The notes below the pieces were generated by a model, which saw only the letters and a list, made by a program, of their open reading frames with translations, searched no databases and was not told the origin of the DNA. From the NCBI RefSeq assembly GCF_001636425.1, contig NZ_KV440953.1:2616847-2680846 (forward strand): a DNA stretch of 64,000 nt, read 5' to 3'. How positions within the stretch are numbered: position 1 is the first letter of the stretch; each line of letters begins with the position of its first letter. The DNA comes from Heyndrickxia acidicola. Its GTDB lineage: Bacteria; Bacillota; Bacilli; Bacillales; Bacillaceae_C. Both the position numbers and the translations under genes were made by a program. Shown here in pieces: positions 36,252 through 44,891 of the stretch.

Positions 36252-36287
36252 AAAAAGCCGGGAGAAACTATCTTCTCCCGGCTTTTT
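36252..36287 (-). terminator. Terminator of the PAP2 gene
   Basis: AAAAAGCCGGGAGAA / TTCTCCCGGCTTTTT, loop six bases; works in either direction. Confidence 0.9.
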
Positions 36288-36330
36288 GCGCGATGGGCTT
36301 TCTTTGAATAAGAAGCCATATTCATTATTA

Positions 36331-36918
36331 TTATTGACCAATTGTTTTTTCTGAGGATCTGCCTGTCAGCTTGCCAATAATGGACAGATACAGAGAAACA
36401 ATGGCATTCACAAGCGGATCCAGAATTGGTGCCAGTTTAGTAATAACAAAAGTAACAATAAAGGCTACTACGATACTTCCAACTACGTCGAATGGGTAGT
36501 GAATGCCGCAATAGATACGGGAAAATCCTGTTAACAGAGCTAATATTAGCATCAGCCCGCCTATTTTACGATGGCGTATAAGCATGAAAAATGCAATAGC
36601 GAAAGAGCCAGTCGCATGGTCACTAGGGAAAGAAGCATCAGCAGCATGAGAAATGAGTGTGTGAACATGATGAGCTACAAATGGACGCTTCTCATAATAG
36701 ATATGTGAAATGATTACATTTGCAATAAGTCCAACAATCCCTGTTATACCTGCATATAATGCATCCCTTTTGTATGATTTGTTTCCAAATATCCAAATGA
36801 GCAGCAAAGCAATTGCGAAAATATAAATAGCTTTATTTGTACAGAATATCATAAATGCATCAATTACATGATTATGTCCGGCCAATCCATGGATGTCTTT
36901 AAATAAACGATAATTCAA
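36331..36918 (-). CDS. PAP2-family phosphatase, probable undecaprenyl-diphosphatase (BcrC-like)
   Basis: 195 residues with about five membrane segments. The three PAP2 motifs are present: KRP (in YEKRPF), PSDH (in SFPSDHATGS) and SRIYCGIHYPFD. BcrC-type enzymes recycle the cell-wall lipid carrier and give bacitracin tolerance. The start is TTG 36918, seven bases after GGAAGGGG; an upstream TTG at 36939 lies before this site. Monocistronic. Confidence 0.85.
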   Translation of the reverse strand: MNYRLFKDIHGLAGHNHVIDAFMIFCTNKAIYIFAIALLLIWIFGNKSYKRDALYAGITGIVGLIANVIISHIYYEKRPFVAHHVHTLISHAADASFPSDHATGSFAIAFFMLIRHRKIGGLMLILALLTGFSRIYCGIHYPFDVVGSIVVAFIVTFVITKLAPILDPLVNAIVSLYLSIIGKLTGRSSEKTIGQ

Positions 36919-37122
36919 TGTGTTTCCCCTTCCTATCAAAATAATGACTACTTGATTTATCTTATAACAAAAAGACTAGCTGTTGTGCAAAAAAGTTCAA
37001 ATTCCTTTTAAAAACTTTTTACAAGCTTCTTTTCGTACATTTTCCTGCGCTATGATAGAACGAAATAAAATCGTTTTGTATAGAAGGAACAAGCACAATG
37101 GCTGCCTAGTAACTTTATAAAA

Positions 37123-37269
37123 GGCTTTGTTACAAGACAATGTTGTTTTTTGGCTCATTTTACAGTAAAGAAAGGAACCTTTCAGCTTTGCTGAAAGGCG
37201 TGTGAAACTGCTGTTTCACACGAATATGCTAAAAAACAGCAGTTAACAACATTGAAATTTAGCACAGCC
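37123..37269 (-). repeat. GGCT-hairpin element (family B), 147-bp copy with inverted interior
   Basis: Flanked by a perfect 8-bp duplication TTATAAAA (37115-37122, 37270-37277). Ends GGCTTTGTTACAAGACAATG and, reversed, GGCTGTGCTAAATTTCAATG match the copy at 32191. The inner hairpins (CCTTTCAGC at about 37178 and CGTGTGAAAC at about 37199) come in the opposite order relative to the ends. One arm of the third hairpin is missing. Nothing else is evident in 36919-37390. Confidence 0.88.
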
Positions 37270-37390
37270 TTATAAAAATAGTTATGTTTGCGCAGGTAAC
37301 CATTACAAAATGATTCTCTGCTAATTTTGTCTGTTGATTTCCTCTTTAATCGCCCCATTCACTATCAATTGTGTGCTTTAACACAAAATA

Positions 37391-37413
37391 AAGAGAGGGC
37401 ATTGCCCCCTCTC
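37391..37413 (-). terminator. Probable terminator of the secreted-protein gene
   Basis: GAGAGGG / CCCTCTC stem, then TTTATTTTG on the minus strand; the T tract is imperfect. Confidence 0.55.
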
Positions 37414-37437
37414 GCGTAATATAAATATCCTTCTCCA

Positions 37438-37917
37438 TTAAGGTATATACTGCTCAGTAATCTTTGTTATAACGCCATTCTTTATTTCTAAATGGAACGG
37501 AATACTATGATACTGATTGCGTTTCTTCAGAAAGTTTAAGAATTGAGCCTTTGTCACTTTTTGATTCCACTTAATTTCATCATTATAGGTTTGAAGTACA
37601 TATTGTGCGTTTTTAGAAATTGAAATGGTGCGGATTCTCGGGTTCACATTCCGAATATAATACATATCTGGAGCATGCTTCATATATTTACTACACTTGC
37701 AATCCTTCAAAAACTCTCTGTCTGCCGCTTTTCCAAAATACCACTGAATATAATCAAAACGTCCATACATATGATTGCCTTTACTATAGATTCCTGTGAT
37801 ATAAGTAGTTTGTTTTTCAATTACAGGCTTCCTGGCTACAGTCTTAGCTTCAGAAACAGAAACATTTGCAAACAACGCTACTGCTGCAATCAATATAAAA
37901 GCTGCTCTTTTTAGCAT
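37438..37917 (-). CDS. Secreted protein of unknown function
   Basis: 159 residues, with a Sec signal peptide (MLKRAAFILIAAVALFANVS, probable cut after SEA). The mature part is basic and Tyr-rich (YGRFDYIQWYFGKAADREF) with one close cysteine pair, DCKCSK. No family is recognised. GAGAGGATGGAG precedes the ATG. Confidence 0.7.
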   Translation of the reverse strand: MLKRAAFILIAAVALFANVSVSEAKTVARKPVIEKQTTYITGIYSKGNHMYGRFDYIQWYFGKAADREFLKDCKCSKYMKHAPDMYYIRNVNPRIRTISISKNAQYVLQTYNDEIKWNQKVTKAQFLNFLKKRNQYHSIPFHLEIKNGVITKITEQYIP

Positions 37918-38093
37918 TTAACTCCATCCTCTCACCTTTTGCTCTATTAATATGGTATGAAAAAATATATCCTTTTATACTTATCTATTGCTACTTTAAT
38001 ACCCCTATCTTATATAAGTATTCATTAATAATAGTATTGGCTGTGGAATCATTTTATTTGAGAATCCTGTCCTCCCAATTTTATTTTTCCTTT

Positions 38094-38215
38094 GGCTGTT
38101 TTCGCATAGATTGTTGCTTTACTTACAAAGGATTATTGCGTGTGTTGTCTGTCTTCGTGGCATCTTTTCGTATCCTATTCACAAGTTTTAATACTGTAAA
38201 ATTTACGAAAAGAGC
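38094..38215 (+). repeat. GGCT-TIR element (family A), 122-bp copy
   Basis: Starts GGCTGTTTTCGCATAGATTG and ends TTTACGAAAAGAGC. Perfect 8-bp duplication TTTCCTTT at 38086-38093 and 38216-38223. A further fragment (AATAGATTGTTGCTTTTA) lies at about 38374-38391. No gene is seen in 37918-38420. Confidence 0.9.
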
Positions 38216-38420
38216 TTTCCTTTTAATAATTAGACGCATTAAGCTCACGAATTGTTTCAATATTTTTCTAAACATTTTACAACATATTCCCCGTATTTTT
38301 TTAGAAATATGTCCTTTACCCTTTATTCGTCCTCTTTAGCAGCGGAACGTCTCTATTTGTATAGAATTTCTACAATAGATTGTTGCTTTTATACACCCTA
38401 AAACGCATGATTGCCAAAAC

Positions 38421-38457
38421 AAAAAAGAGAGCTCACTTGTGGTAATTGCGGCTCTCT
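38421..38457 (-). terminator. Terminator of camS
   Basis: AGAGAGC / GCTCTCT stem followed by TTTTTTG on the minus strand. Confidence 0.65.
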
Positions 38458-38483
38458 CATGGTTATTTCATTTCAGTATTATA

Positions 38484-39599
38484 CTAATAGATATATGTCC
38501 CAATTGATTCTTTTTCCGGGTCCCAAGTAATCAAAGCTTTTTCGTCATCAATATCCATGAGCCTGATGCTGATTGGAATATAATCCGGCAGCGCCTTGTT
38601 TTGGAGCTCTGAGGCAAGATACTGCGTCATTGCTTCTACAAGAGGCCGGTCCGCACCTGGAACTTTTATGTCAATTTCCAGATTGGTAAGCTGTTTATCA
38701 ACATAAAGACCCTCTCCTACCATTGTATAGTTGGCATCTGGAAAATTGGTTCCAAAATCATCCTTTAAATTCTGAAACATGTCCGATGTTCCCTTGTCCA
38801 GTGTACTTGTTGAGGAATCTGGAAACGGATAGTACTTTCTGTCCACACCTGACCAGCTATCGATAGATCCTTCACCTGTATCCACAAAGGCTTTTTCAAA
38901 GAAGTATCCCGGTACAATGCTTTTATCAGTATCTGCCGTTTGATACAGGGTTAAAAATATAGGAACATTGGGAACGATATGTTTGTTCCTAAGCTGTTTA
39001 ATAATACTTTCCCCAATGTTTTCACCCTCTTGGGTAAACGCGCTGTCGCCGACGGTCACACTGTCGCTGTAAACCAGCCCCTGGGCATCCGTATAGCTGA
39101 CCTGAACCGTCTTATCCAAAGCAACCGCAATAGATACCCCCGCCGTCTTTCCGCTTTTATCCAGATAATCCTGTTCAAGGACATAGGATAAGATAGGCGG
39201 ATAAGCTTTTTCTAATTGCAGGGAATCCTTATTCCCCGGGATTTCTGGATTAAGACCATTGGGATTTGATTTTGACTTTCGATTTACCCACTCATTTAAA
39301 TTGGCTTTATTGATGTACTTTCCTACTTGAAGATAGTAATCCTGAGGAGAAAAGTGCTCCTGTGATAAATCCATTAAACCCGTATCTAATTCATCAACGT
39401 CCAATGGATTTCCAATATTCTTCAAAATGAGTCCGCGTGTGTCACTCGGTGTGGAAGATTGCTTTGTCAGGTATAACTCTTTCCCTTGGACGACTGGCTT
39501 CTTTTGTGCTGTTTTACTTGAGTTCGATATCTTATTATTATTGCAAGCAGTTAACATGAATATGACTACTACAAGCAATCCAATTGCCGCTTTTCGCAT
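38484..39599 (-). CDS. camS: CamS-family sex-pheromone lipoprotein
   Basis: 371 residues. Lipoprotein signal peptide with lipobox LTAC (Cys19), then the family's RGLILKNIGNPLDVDELDTG and GLMDLSQEHFSPQDYYLQVG. In Enterococcus and Staphylococcus, a heptapeptide cut from the signal peptide end of this family acts as the cAM373-type conjugation pheromone (AIFILAS/AIFILAA). Here the seven residues before Cys19 are VIFMLTA. The usual pcrA-ligA neighbours are absent. The gene is alone with its own terminator. Confidence 0.88.
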   Translation of the reverse strand: MRKAAIGLLVVVIFMLTACNNNKISNSSKTAQKKPVVQGKELYLTKQSSTPSDTRGLILKNIGNPLDVDELDTGLMDLSQEHFSPQDYYLQVGKYINKANLNEWVNRKSKSNPNGLNPEIPGNKDSLQLEKAYPPILSYVLEQDYLDKSGKTAGVSIAVALDKTVQVSYTDAQGLVYSDSVTVGDSAFTQEGENIGESIIKQLRNKHIVPNVPIFLTLYQTADTDKSIVPGYFFEKAFVDTGEGSIDSWSGVDRKYYPFPDSSTSTLDKGTSDMFQNLKDDFGTNFPDANYTMVGEGLYVDKQLTNLEIDIKVPGADRPLVEAMTQYLASELQNKALPDYIPISIRLMDIDDEKALITWDPEKESIGTYIY

Positions 39600-39650
39600 T
39601 CTAATCCTATCCTTTTCACTAAATTCATACCAGTGCAGTCTTTTTCTTTA

Positions 39651-39741
39651 GGGCGATGTCTTAACGAAGGCTGTTGCTGTTTTTTAACACTTTCTTGTTA
39701 AAAAACGTGCAATTTTCAACGTTGAAAATAATAAAGCCATT
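39651..39741 (+). repeat. Family B-like hairpin remnant
   Basis: GGCTGTTGCTGTTTTTTAAC, a TTTTTTAACA / TGTTAAAAAA hairpin and GTGCAATTTTCAACGTTG resemble the ends of family B joined without the inner hairpins. No target duplication is found. Confidence 0.5.
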
Positions 39742-39909
39742 TAAATGAGAAAAGCTGCCTGCTTCCATTTATTTTTATATCTGTATGTATCTATAATGCA
39801 TGGTGATTTAAGAGGTTTTAAGTAAAAATCCTCCCTTTCAAAGATATCATAGTTAGGCAATTCTTTCATATTTTTTCTACATGAAAAATACTGGAACATG
39901 AAAATTATC

Positions 39910-39954
39910 GCTTTAGCTCACTAAAGGGGTCAGACCCCTTTAGTGAGCTAAAGC
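39910..39954. repeat. Perfect 45-bp palindrome
   Basis: 22-bp arms (GCTTTAGCTCACTAAAGGGG TC and its complement) around a single A. The core GGGGTCAGACCCC is a widespread motif in Bacillaceae intergenic DNA. It has no T tract, so it is not a standard terminator. Confidence 0.9.
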
Positions 39955-39956
39955 AG

Positions 39957-39988
39957 AAAAGCTCCCCATCCATTAAGGAGGGGGAGCC
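39957..39988 (-). terminator. Terminator of the MFS exporter gene
   Basis: GCTCCCC...GGGGAGC stem followed by TTTTC on the minus strand. Confidence 0.7.
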
Positions 39989-40015
39989 TTCATTTATATA
40001 ATTATAAGTGGATTT

Positions 40016-41509
40016 TTAGTTTACTGAAAGAGACAGTTCCTTTTCTTCCACTTCTTGCTCTTCTGGAGAGGTCTTTCGGATAAAGAAACCTAAAACAAAG
40101 GCGATAACCGTTAAAATCGTAGCGATGTTAAAGGCATCGTTAATTCCCATTACGGCTCCTTGTTTCAAAGCGAGTGCAGCATGATACTTATCAGCAGGAA
40201 GAATGTGCTTGTCTATAAAAAGCTGTTTTGCATGTATAGCCCCTCTATTTGTCATAATGGACACAAAGAAAGCCATTCCAACTGCACCTGCTACCATTCG
40301 CAGTGTATTCACCATAGCTGTTCCATACTTATTCATGTCGAGAGATAGTTCATTTAAGCCTGCAGTAAAAATAGGCATCATAAGTATAGACATTCCAAAC
40401 ATCCTGGCAGTATAAACGATTACTACATACGTAAAGGAAGTGTCTGTTTTTAGTTGTGACAGTGCATAGGTTGTGATAATCGTGATGGCCAAACCGGAAA
40501 CCGCGAGCCATTTCGCCCCATAGCGGTCAAATAATCTTCCCGTAATGGGAGACATGATTCCCATGACAATTCCGCCCGGCAATAGCATTAAGCCTGAATC
40601 CAATGGAGAAAAACCTCTAACATTCTGCATATAGATAGGCATTAAAATCATACCGGAAAACATGGCCATAGTGACAATCACATTAATTAGCGTCGTTAAA
40701 GTAAAGATTTTGTAACGGAAAATTCTAAATTCCAATATTGGATGGCTTACCGTCATTTGTCTCCAAACAAACACCAATAGGCTTATGGCCCCTGCCACAA
40801 ACATGATCAATACATCAGCACTTGTCCAGCCTTTCGTGCCAGCCTCAGCAAATCCGTAAAGAATCCCGCCAAATCCAATTGTTGATAATACAACCCCTAG
40901 GACATCCAGCTTTGGACGGCTTGTTTCTGTTACGTTTTTCACCATAAAAATGGACAATAAAAAATTTAACAGTGCAAAAGGAAAGATAATGAAAAACAGT
41001 ACTCTCCACGAATGGTGTTCCACAACCCATCCTGAAAGAGTAGGGCCTATCGCTGGGGCAAAGTTCATTGCAACGCCGAATATCCCCATTGCAAATCCGC
41101 GGCGGTTGGGAGGGTATAGTGTGAAGATAACATTCGTAATAAGCGGAAAAAGAATACCTGCACCAATTGCCTGAATAACCCTTCCAACCAAAATAATGGA
41201 AAAGCTCGGAGCAATTCCGCAAATCAGAGTGCCTAATGCAAAAAATCCCATCGAAGAAAGGTAAAGCTGCCTTGTAGTGAATCGTTCCATTAAAAAGGCG
41301 GTAATCGGAATGACAATCCCATTAACCAGCATAAAGATTGTGGTTAACCAGTTGGCGACACTCGCTGTAATGTGAAGTGAATTCATCATTTGAGGCAAGG
41401 CAACATTGATAAGAGTCTGATTTAAAAATGCTACGACAGCCCCTGCAATCATAATGCCAAAGATGGAACGTCTGCTGCGAGAATCAGATGAAGTTTGATG
41501 AATATCCAT
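40016..41509 (-). CDS. MFS multidrug exporter, DHA2 (14-TM) family
   Basis: 497 residues with 14 hydrophobic segments. DHA2 signatures are visible: LNQTLINVALPQM in TM1, GRVIQAIGAGILFPL (motif B-like) and APAIGPTLSGWVVEHHSWR (antiporter motif C). Such proteins export drugs by proton antiport; LmrB/EmrB are the nearest types I recognise. AAGGAGG precedes the ATG. A terminator-like hairpin in the leader (41604-41632) and an inverted repeat further up suggest regulated expression. Confidence 0.9.
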   Translation of the reverse strand: MDIHQTSSDSRSRRSIFGIMIAGAVVAFLNQTLINVALPQMMNSLHITASVANWLTTIFMLVNGIVIPITAFLMERFTTRQLYLSSMGFFALGTLICGIAPSFSIILVGRVIQAIGAGILFPLITNVIFTLYPPNRRGFAMGIFGVAMNFAPAIGPTLSGWVVEHHSWRVLFFIIFPFALLNFLLSIFMVKNVTETSRPKLDVLGVVLSTIGFGGILYGFAEAGTKGWTSADVLIMFVAGAISLLVFVWRQMTVSHPILEFRIFRYKIFTLTTLINVIVTMAMFSGMILMPIYMQNVRGFSPLDSGLMLLPGGIVMGIMSPITGRLFDRYGAKWLAVSGLAITIITTYALSQLKTDTSFTYVVIVYTARMFGMSILMMPIFTAGLNELSLDMNKYGTAMVNTLRMVAGAVGMAFFVSIMTNRGAIHAKQLFIDKHILPADKYHAALALKQGAVMGINDAFNIATILTVIAFVLGFFIRKTSPEEQEVEEKELSLSVN

Positions 41510-41603
41510 TTATTGTGATGGACCTCCTTGAAGAATTGAAAAATATAGGATGATTACTTAGAAATATTCTGCTGGCACCCTTATACTTTTACACTGGTAA
41601 ACT

Positions 41604-41632
41604 CAAATAAAACTCCCGCTTTATAGCGGGAG
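41604..41632 (-). terminator. Leader hairpin with T tract upstream of the MFS exporter
   Basis: On the minus strand CTCCCGCT / AGCGGGAG with a 4-base loop then TTTTATTT, ending 95 bp before the exporter start codon. No gene upstream on this strand needs a terminator here, so attenuation of the exporter is a reasonable reading. Confidence 0.5.
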
Positions 41633-41659
41633 AAAAGTATAAAAATAGTGCTAGATTCG

Positions 41660-41682
41660 AATATTTAGTGACACAAAATATT
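41660..41682. promoter_or_regulatory. Inverted repeat between divergent MFS exporter and proC
   Basis: AATATTT and AAATATT, 7-bp arms 9 bases apart. It lies just upstream of the leader hairpin and could be a repressor site. Confidence 0.35.
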
Positions 41683-41990
41683 TGATACTAGAACTATATT
41701 ACGGATTAGAAATGCTTTTGTCAACAAATTGATTCTGGTTTATTAACGCTTTTATTAAGACTCCTTTGATACATTTTCGCGAGTCATACTCTTGATTCTG
41801 CAACTGCAAACCAAAGGAATAGATTACTGCGAAAGTCCCCTGGTTCATCCTCTCTATCTTACGAAAAACAATTCTAGGTTTGCGACAAATATCGCCCGAT
41901 TTAGACGAGTTTCTTCATTAAATAATCCAATACTAAAAAAGTGTTTCTGTAAACAATGCTCCAGCTATATAAAAATACACCTTTGCTGCC

Positions 41991-42018
41991 TTGACATTCC
42001 TCTTGAAGATGTTAAGAT
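41991..42018 (+). promoter_or_regulatory. Promoter of proC
   Basis: TTGACA (41991-41996), 16-bp spacer, TAAGAT (42013-42018), 38 bp before ATG 42056. Confidence 0.7.
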
Positions 42019-42055
42019 AATTAACAATCTAACGGTCTTAGAGAGGAGAAAAAAC

Positions 42056-42898
42056 ATGCTACAATCGAAGAAGATTGCCTTTTTGGGTGCAGGATCCATG
42101 GCGGAAGCCATGATTTCAGGAATAATAAATAAAGGTGATATACCTCCTAATACCATTACCGTTACAAATAAAAGCAACCTGAATCGACTGAACCATCTCC
42201 AAACGAAATACGATATAACCATTATGGATAAGGAACATATTCCCTTTGAAGAAATGGATGTCCTTGTTTTAGCCATGAAACCTAAGGATGCAGAAACTGC
42301 CCTTCATTATATTCGTGATAAAGTGGCTCCCCATCAATTAATTCTGTCTGTCATAGCCGGCATTTCATTAGATTATATGGGCAGTTTTTTTAAAGAAGGA
42401 CAGCAGCTCATTCGGGTAATGCCCAATACCTCTGCCATGATAAGTGAATCAGTTACAGCCTTTTCAACTGGCAGCTATACAAATGATGAGAGCATCTTAA
42501 CGGCTGAGGCACTGTTAAAATGTATAGGTGATGTATATCAAATTCCAGAAGAACATATGGATATATTTACAGGAATTGCTGGAAGCGGGCCTGCTTACTT
42601 TTATTATTTAATGGAGCATATAGAAGAAGTTGCTATTGAAAATGGACTAGACAGGGAAATTGCCCGAGAAATTGCTGCAAAAATGATTCAAGGTGCAGCT
42701 AAAATGATGATTCAGCAGGAAGATACTCCATCACAGCTAAGACAAAAGGTTACTTCACCAAATGGAACAACAGCAGCCGGACTTAAAGCATTAGAACAGT
42801 ACGGAGGAGGAAAAGCCATTTTTGAAGCCATCCAAAATGCTGCAAGGCGTTCAAAAGAAATCAGTTCAGAACTCCAAAGGAAAGATGTTATTCTCTAA
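42056..42898 (+). CDS. proC: Pyrroline-5-carboxylate reductase
   Basis: Last step of proline synthesis: reduces pyrroline-5-carboxylate with NAD(P)H. 280 residues with the N-terminal Rossmann loop IAFLGAGSMAEAMISG and the C-terminal substrate motif VTSPNGTTAAGLKALE. The start is ATG 42056, five to six bases after GAGAGGAG; the frame stays open upstream to 41792 but that stretch contains the promoter and is not coding. No proline T-box is seen upstream. Monocistronic, with its own terminator. Confidence 0.95.
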   Translation: MLQSKKIAFLGAGSMAEAMISGIINKGDIPPNTITVTNKSNLNRLNHLQTKYDITIMDKEHIPFEEMDVLVLAMKPKDAETALHYIRDKVAPHQLILSVIAGISLDYMGSFFKEGQQLIRVMPNTSAMISESVTAFSTGSYTNDESILTAEALLKCIGDVYQIPEEHMDIFTGIAGSGPAYFYYLMEHIEEVAIENGLDREIAREIAAKMIQGAAKMMIQQEDTPSQLRQKVTSPNGTTAAGLKALEQYGGGKAIFEAIQNAARRSKEISSELQRKDVIL

Positions 42899-42912
42899 CA
42901 CAACCATTGTAG

Positions 42913-42953
42913 AACAGCCAGCTAATGCCGGTCAGCATTTGCTGGCTGTTTTT
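42913..42953 (+). terminator. Terminator of proC
   Basis: AACAGCCAGC / GCTGGCTGTT followed by TTT. Confidence 0.85.
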
Positions 42954-43126
42954 CAATCCCCATGGTAAAAATCAATGTTGATTGATTGGATAAGATGCAC
43001 AAATCTCAGTATGAAAAGCGGATTATGCATAATTTTGCTATCACATCCAACTAACTTAAAGGGGATTACACACAAAGACAGAGGGAATACTATACAGCCT
43101 GAGAAATTGTAAATGAGGTGAATCAT

Positions 43127-44776
43127 TTGATCATTCTTGGAAAAAATCATGATCCTCTAGAAAATGGCAATCTAATAAAACAAACCCATGGTTATTCGTT
43201 TGATATAGAGAAAGCATTAAAAGAAACCAGGCTGTTATATGAAGAAGATACACATTGTCCCCGCCCTATAAACAAAAGGTTAATCCCTCTCCTTTTCCGG
43301 CGAGTATTTCAGAAAACAGTTCAATATGAGTATACCGAAATGCCGAATACACTACTGGATCAGGAAGGAACCCCCGTTCCATATTGGAAAAGCCAGTTAG
43401 ACCAGGAATATACCAATCTATCAAAGGAAACCAAAAGAGAAGTAAATGTAGCAGATTTTGGCGCAATAGGCGATGGAAAAACCGATAATACAGCAGCTTT
43501 TCAAAAGGCAATTGGCAAAGGAAAAGTGAAGGTAATTGTTCCTGAAGGGGTCTTTATCATAAAAGGGCTCCGTTTGCCTTCCTGGACATTTCTCGAGGGC
43601 ATGGGAAAAGGTGCTACTACCATAAAATTGCACCCCTTGGCCCCAAAAAGCAGGAGACTAATTACCAACATGCATTATCGCCGAGGAAATCATCATATTC
43701 TTGTTCAGAATCTAAGCCTTGACTGGAATGTAGAACGTCTTAATCATAATGAAAATTCAAGTACAGGGAGCAATCGATCCAGCTGTTTAACGTTCGCTAA
43801 TGTGAAATACGGATGGGTCAGGAATACAGAGGCGATCAATCCAGGCCTTCATTGCTTTGATATTACTTCTGTACGGTACAATTATTCTGGTGACGGCAAC
43901 AGGGCTTCCCGCGGAAGTGAGTTCATTTGGATGGACCAATTGACCGGCTATGGTTTTGGAGATGACGGAATTACCACACACCACAGCCAGCATATCCTCA
44001 TTACCCATTCCCATATGTGCGATCCCAGTGGAAGGGCACACAAAAAAGGCTTTTCAAATTCTAATGGTTTTGAAATTGATGATGGCTCTCAAAACGTTTG
44101 GCTTGTGAACAATTCTTCAGCACGCTGTTTTGGAGGCGTTGAAATCAAGGCACACCATAACTCTTCTGCAGCGAGTAATGTACAAATTATTGGACACTTT
44201 TCTTTCCATGATAATCGCTCTTATAATTTCCGCCATATAGGCCACCATTACAAGGAACATCCAGAATCCAAAACAGCCTACAATATCATGGCTACCAGTA
44301 TTGTGGCGATGGCCCCTGTGTTTTCGGATCTTTATACTGATTCAAGTCCACGTGGGATGGTCATCTCTGCCTATCGAAATGTCGCAATCAATCATTTCAC
44401 CTTAATTGGCGATCGGAATTATGATTATAAAAAAAATCCTGTTCTTGCTATACAATATCGTGCACAAAATATTAGGCTTCAGAATGTTTCATTTCGCGAT
44501 TTTAGTACAGCAGGCACAGACCTGAAAGTATTCGGAGGAGACAATCATGCAGATCAGGTTATTCTTTCAAACATAACTATTGACCATTCCTCTCCCAAAG
44601 GAATTGATATTGGTGCAAACGTCCATGCATCGATCAAAAATGTAAAAGCTGACTGCGAACAAGGCGAATATGGAATGAAATCTGTAAATCCAGTGGCACA
44701 CGCCTCGTCTCTCGAGATACAGGGATATAAGATTCCTATTTCAATAGCCGGAAAAACATCCAATAGAATCTTATAG
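43127..44776 (+). CDS. Right-handed beta-helix (pectate-lyase-3-like) protein
   Basis: 549 residues from TTG 43127, which follows GAGGTGA at good spacing. After about 105 N-terminal residues of no recognised fold, VADFGAIGDGKTDNTAAFQ marks the start of a glycosyl-hydrolase-28-related/Pectate_lyase_3 beta-helix, and the rest shows the repeating short beta strands and Asn ladders of such helices (NVQIIGHFSFHDNRS, NIRLQNVSFRDFS). Such domains bind or cleave polysaccharides. There is no signal peptide or membrane segment, so location and substrate are unclear. Confidence 0.8.
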   Translation: MIILGKNHDPLENGNLIKQTHGYSFDIEKALKETRLLYEEDTHCPRPINKRLIPLLFRRVFQKTVQYEYTEMPNTLLDQEGTPVPYWKSQLDQEYTNLSKETKREVNVADFGAIGDGKTDNTAAFQKAIGKGKVKVIVPEGVFIIKGLRLPSWTFLEGMGKGATTIKLHPLAPKSRRLITNMHYRRGNHHILVQNLSLDWNVERLNHNENSSTGSNRSSCLTFANVKYGWVRNTEAINPGLHCFDITSVRYNYSGDGNRASRGSEFIWMDQLTGYGFGDDGITTHHSQHILITHSHMCDPSGRAHKKGFSNSNGFEIDDGSQNVWLVNNSSARCFGGVEIKAHHNSSAASNVQIIGHFSFHDNRSYNFRHIGHHYKEHPESKTAYNIMATSIVAMAPVFSDLYTDSSPRGMVISAYRNVAINHFTLIGDRNYDYKKNPVLAIQYRAQNIRLQNVSFRDFSTAGTDLKVFGGDNHADQVILSNITIDHSSPKGIDIGANVHASIKNVKADCEQGEYGMKSVNPVAHASSLEIQGYKIPISIAGKTSNRIL

Positions 44777-44789
44777 GTGCATTGTTGTA

Positions 44790-44819
44790 TTGACATGCCG
44801 TTTTAATGTACGATAAGAT
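44790..44819 (+). promoter_or_regulatory. Promoter of queT
   Basis: TTGACA (44790-44795), 18-bp spacer, TAAGAT (44814-44819). The transcript would start about 15 bases before the riboswitch. Confidence 0.65.
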
Positions 44820-44840
44820 ATTTTTTTGATCTTATTCCTC

Positions 44841-44880
44841 ACGTGGTTCGAAACCATCCCACGTTAAAAAACTAAGGAGT
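44841..44880 (+). promoter_or_regulatory. preQ1-I riboswitch
   Basis: Stem ACGTGG / CCACGT (44841-44846 with 44859-44864), loop TTCG, then the invariant tail AAAAAACTAAGG (44866-44877), which contains the queT Shine-Dalgarno sequence. Ligand binding forms the H-type pseudoknot with the A-rich tail and should hide the ribosome binding site, so queT is shut off when preQ1 is plentiful. Confidence 0.93.
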
Positions 44881-44891
44881 GGAATCTTTCA

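Noticed and set aside
41792-42055. 88-codon N-terminal extension of proC
   Set aside because: It contains the proC promoter at 41991-42018, lacks a ribosome binding site, and has no ProC similarity; the Rossmann start at 42056 is normal.
41735-42055. Proline T-box leader upstream of proC
   Set aside because: No AGGGTGGNACCGCG-type T-box sequence or antiterminator is present.
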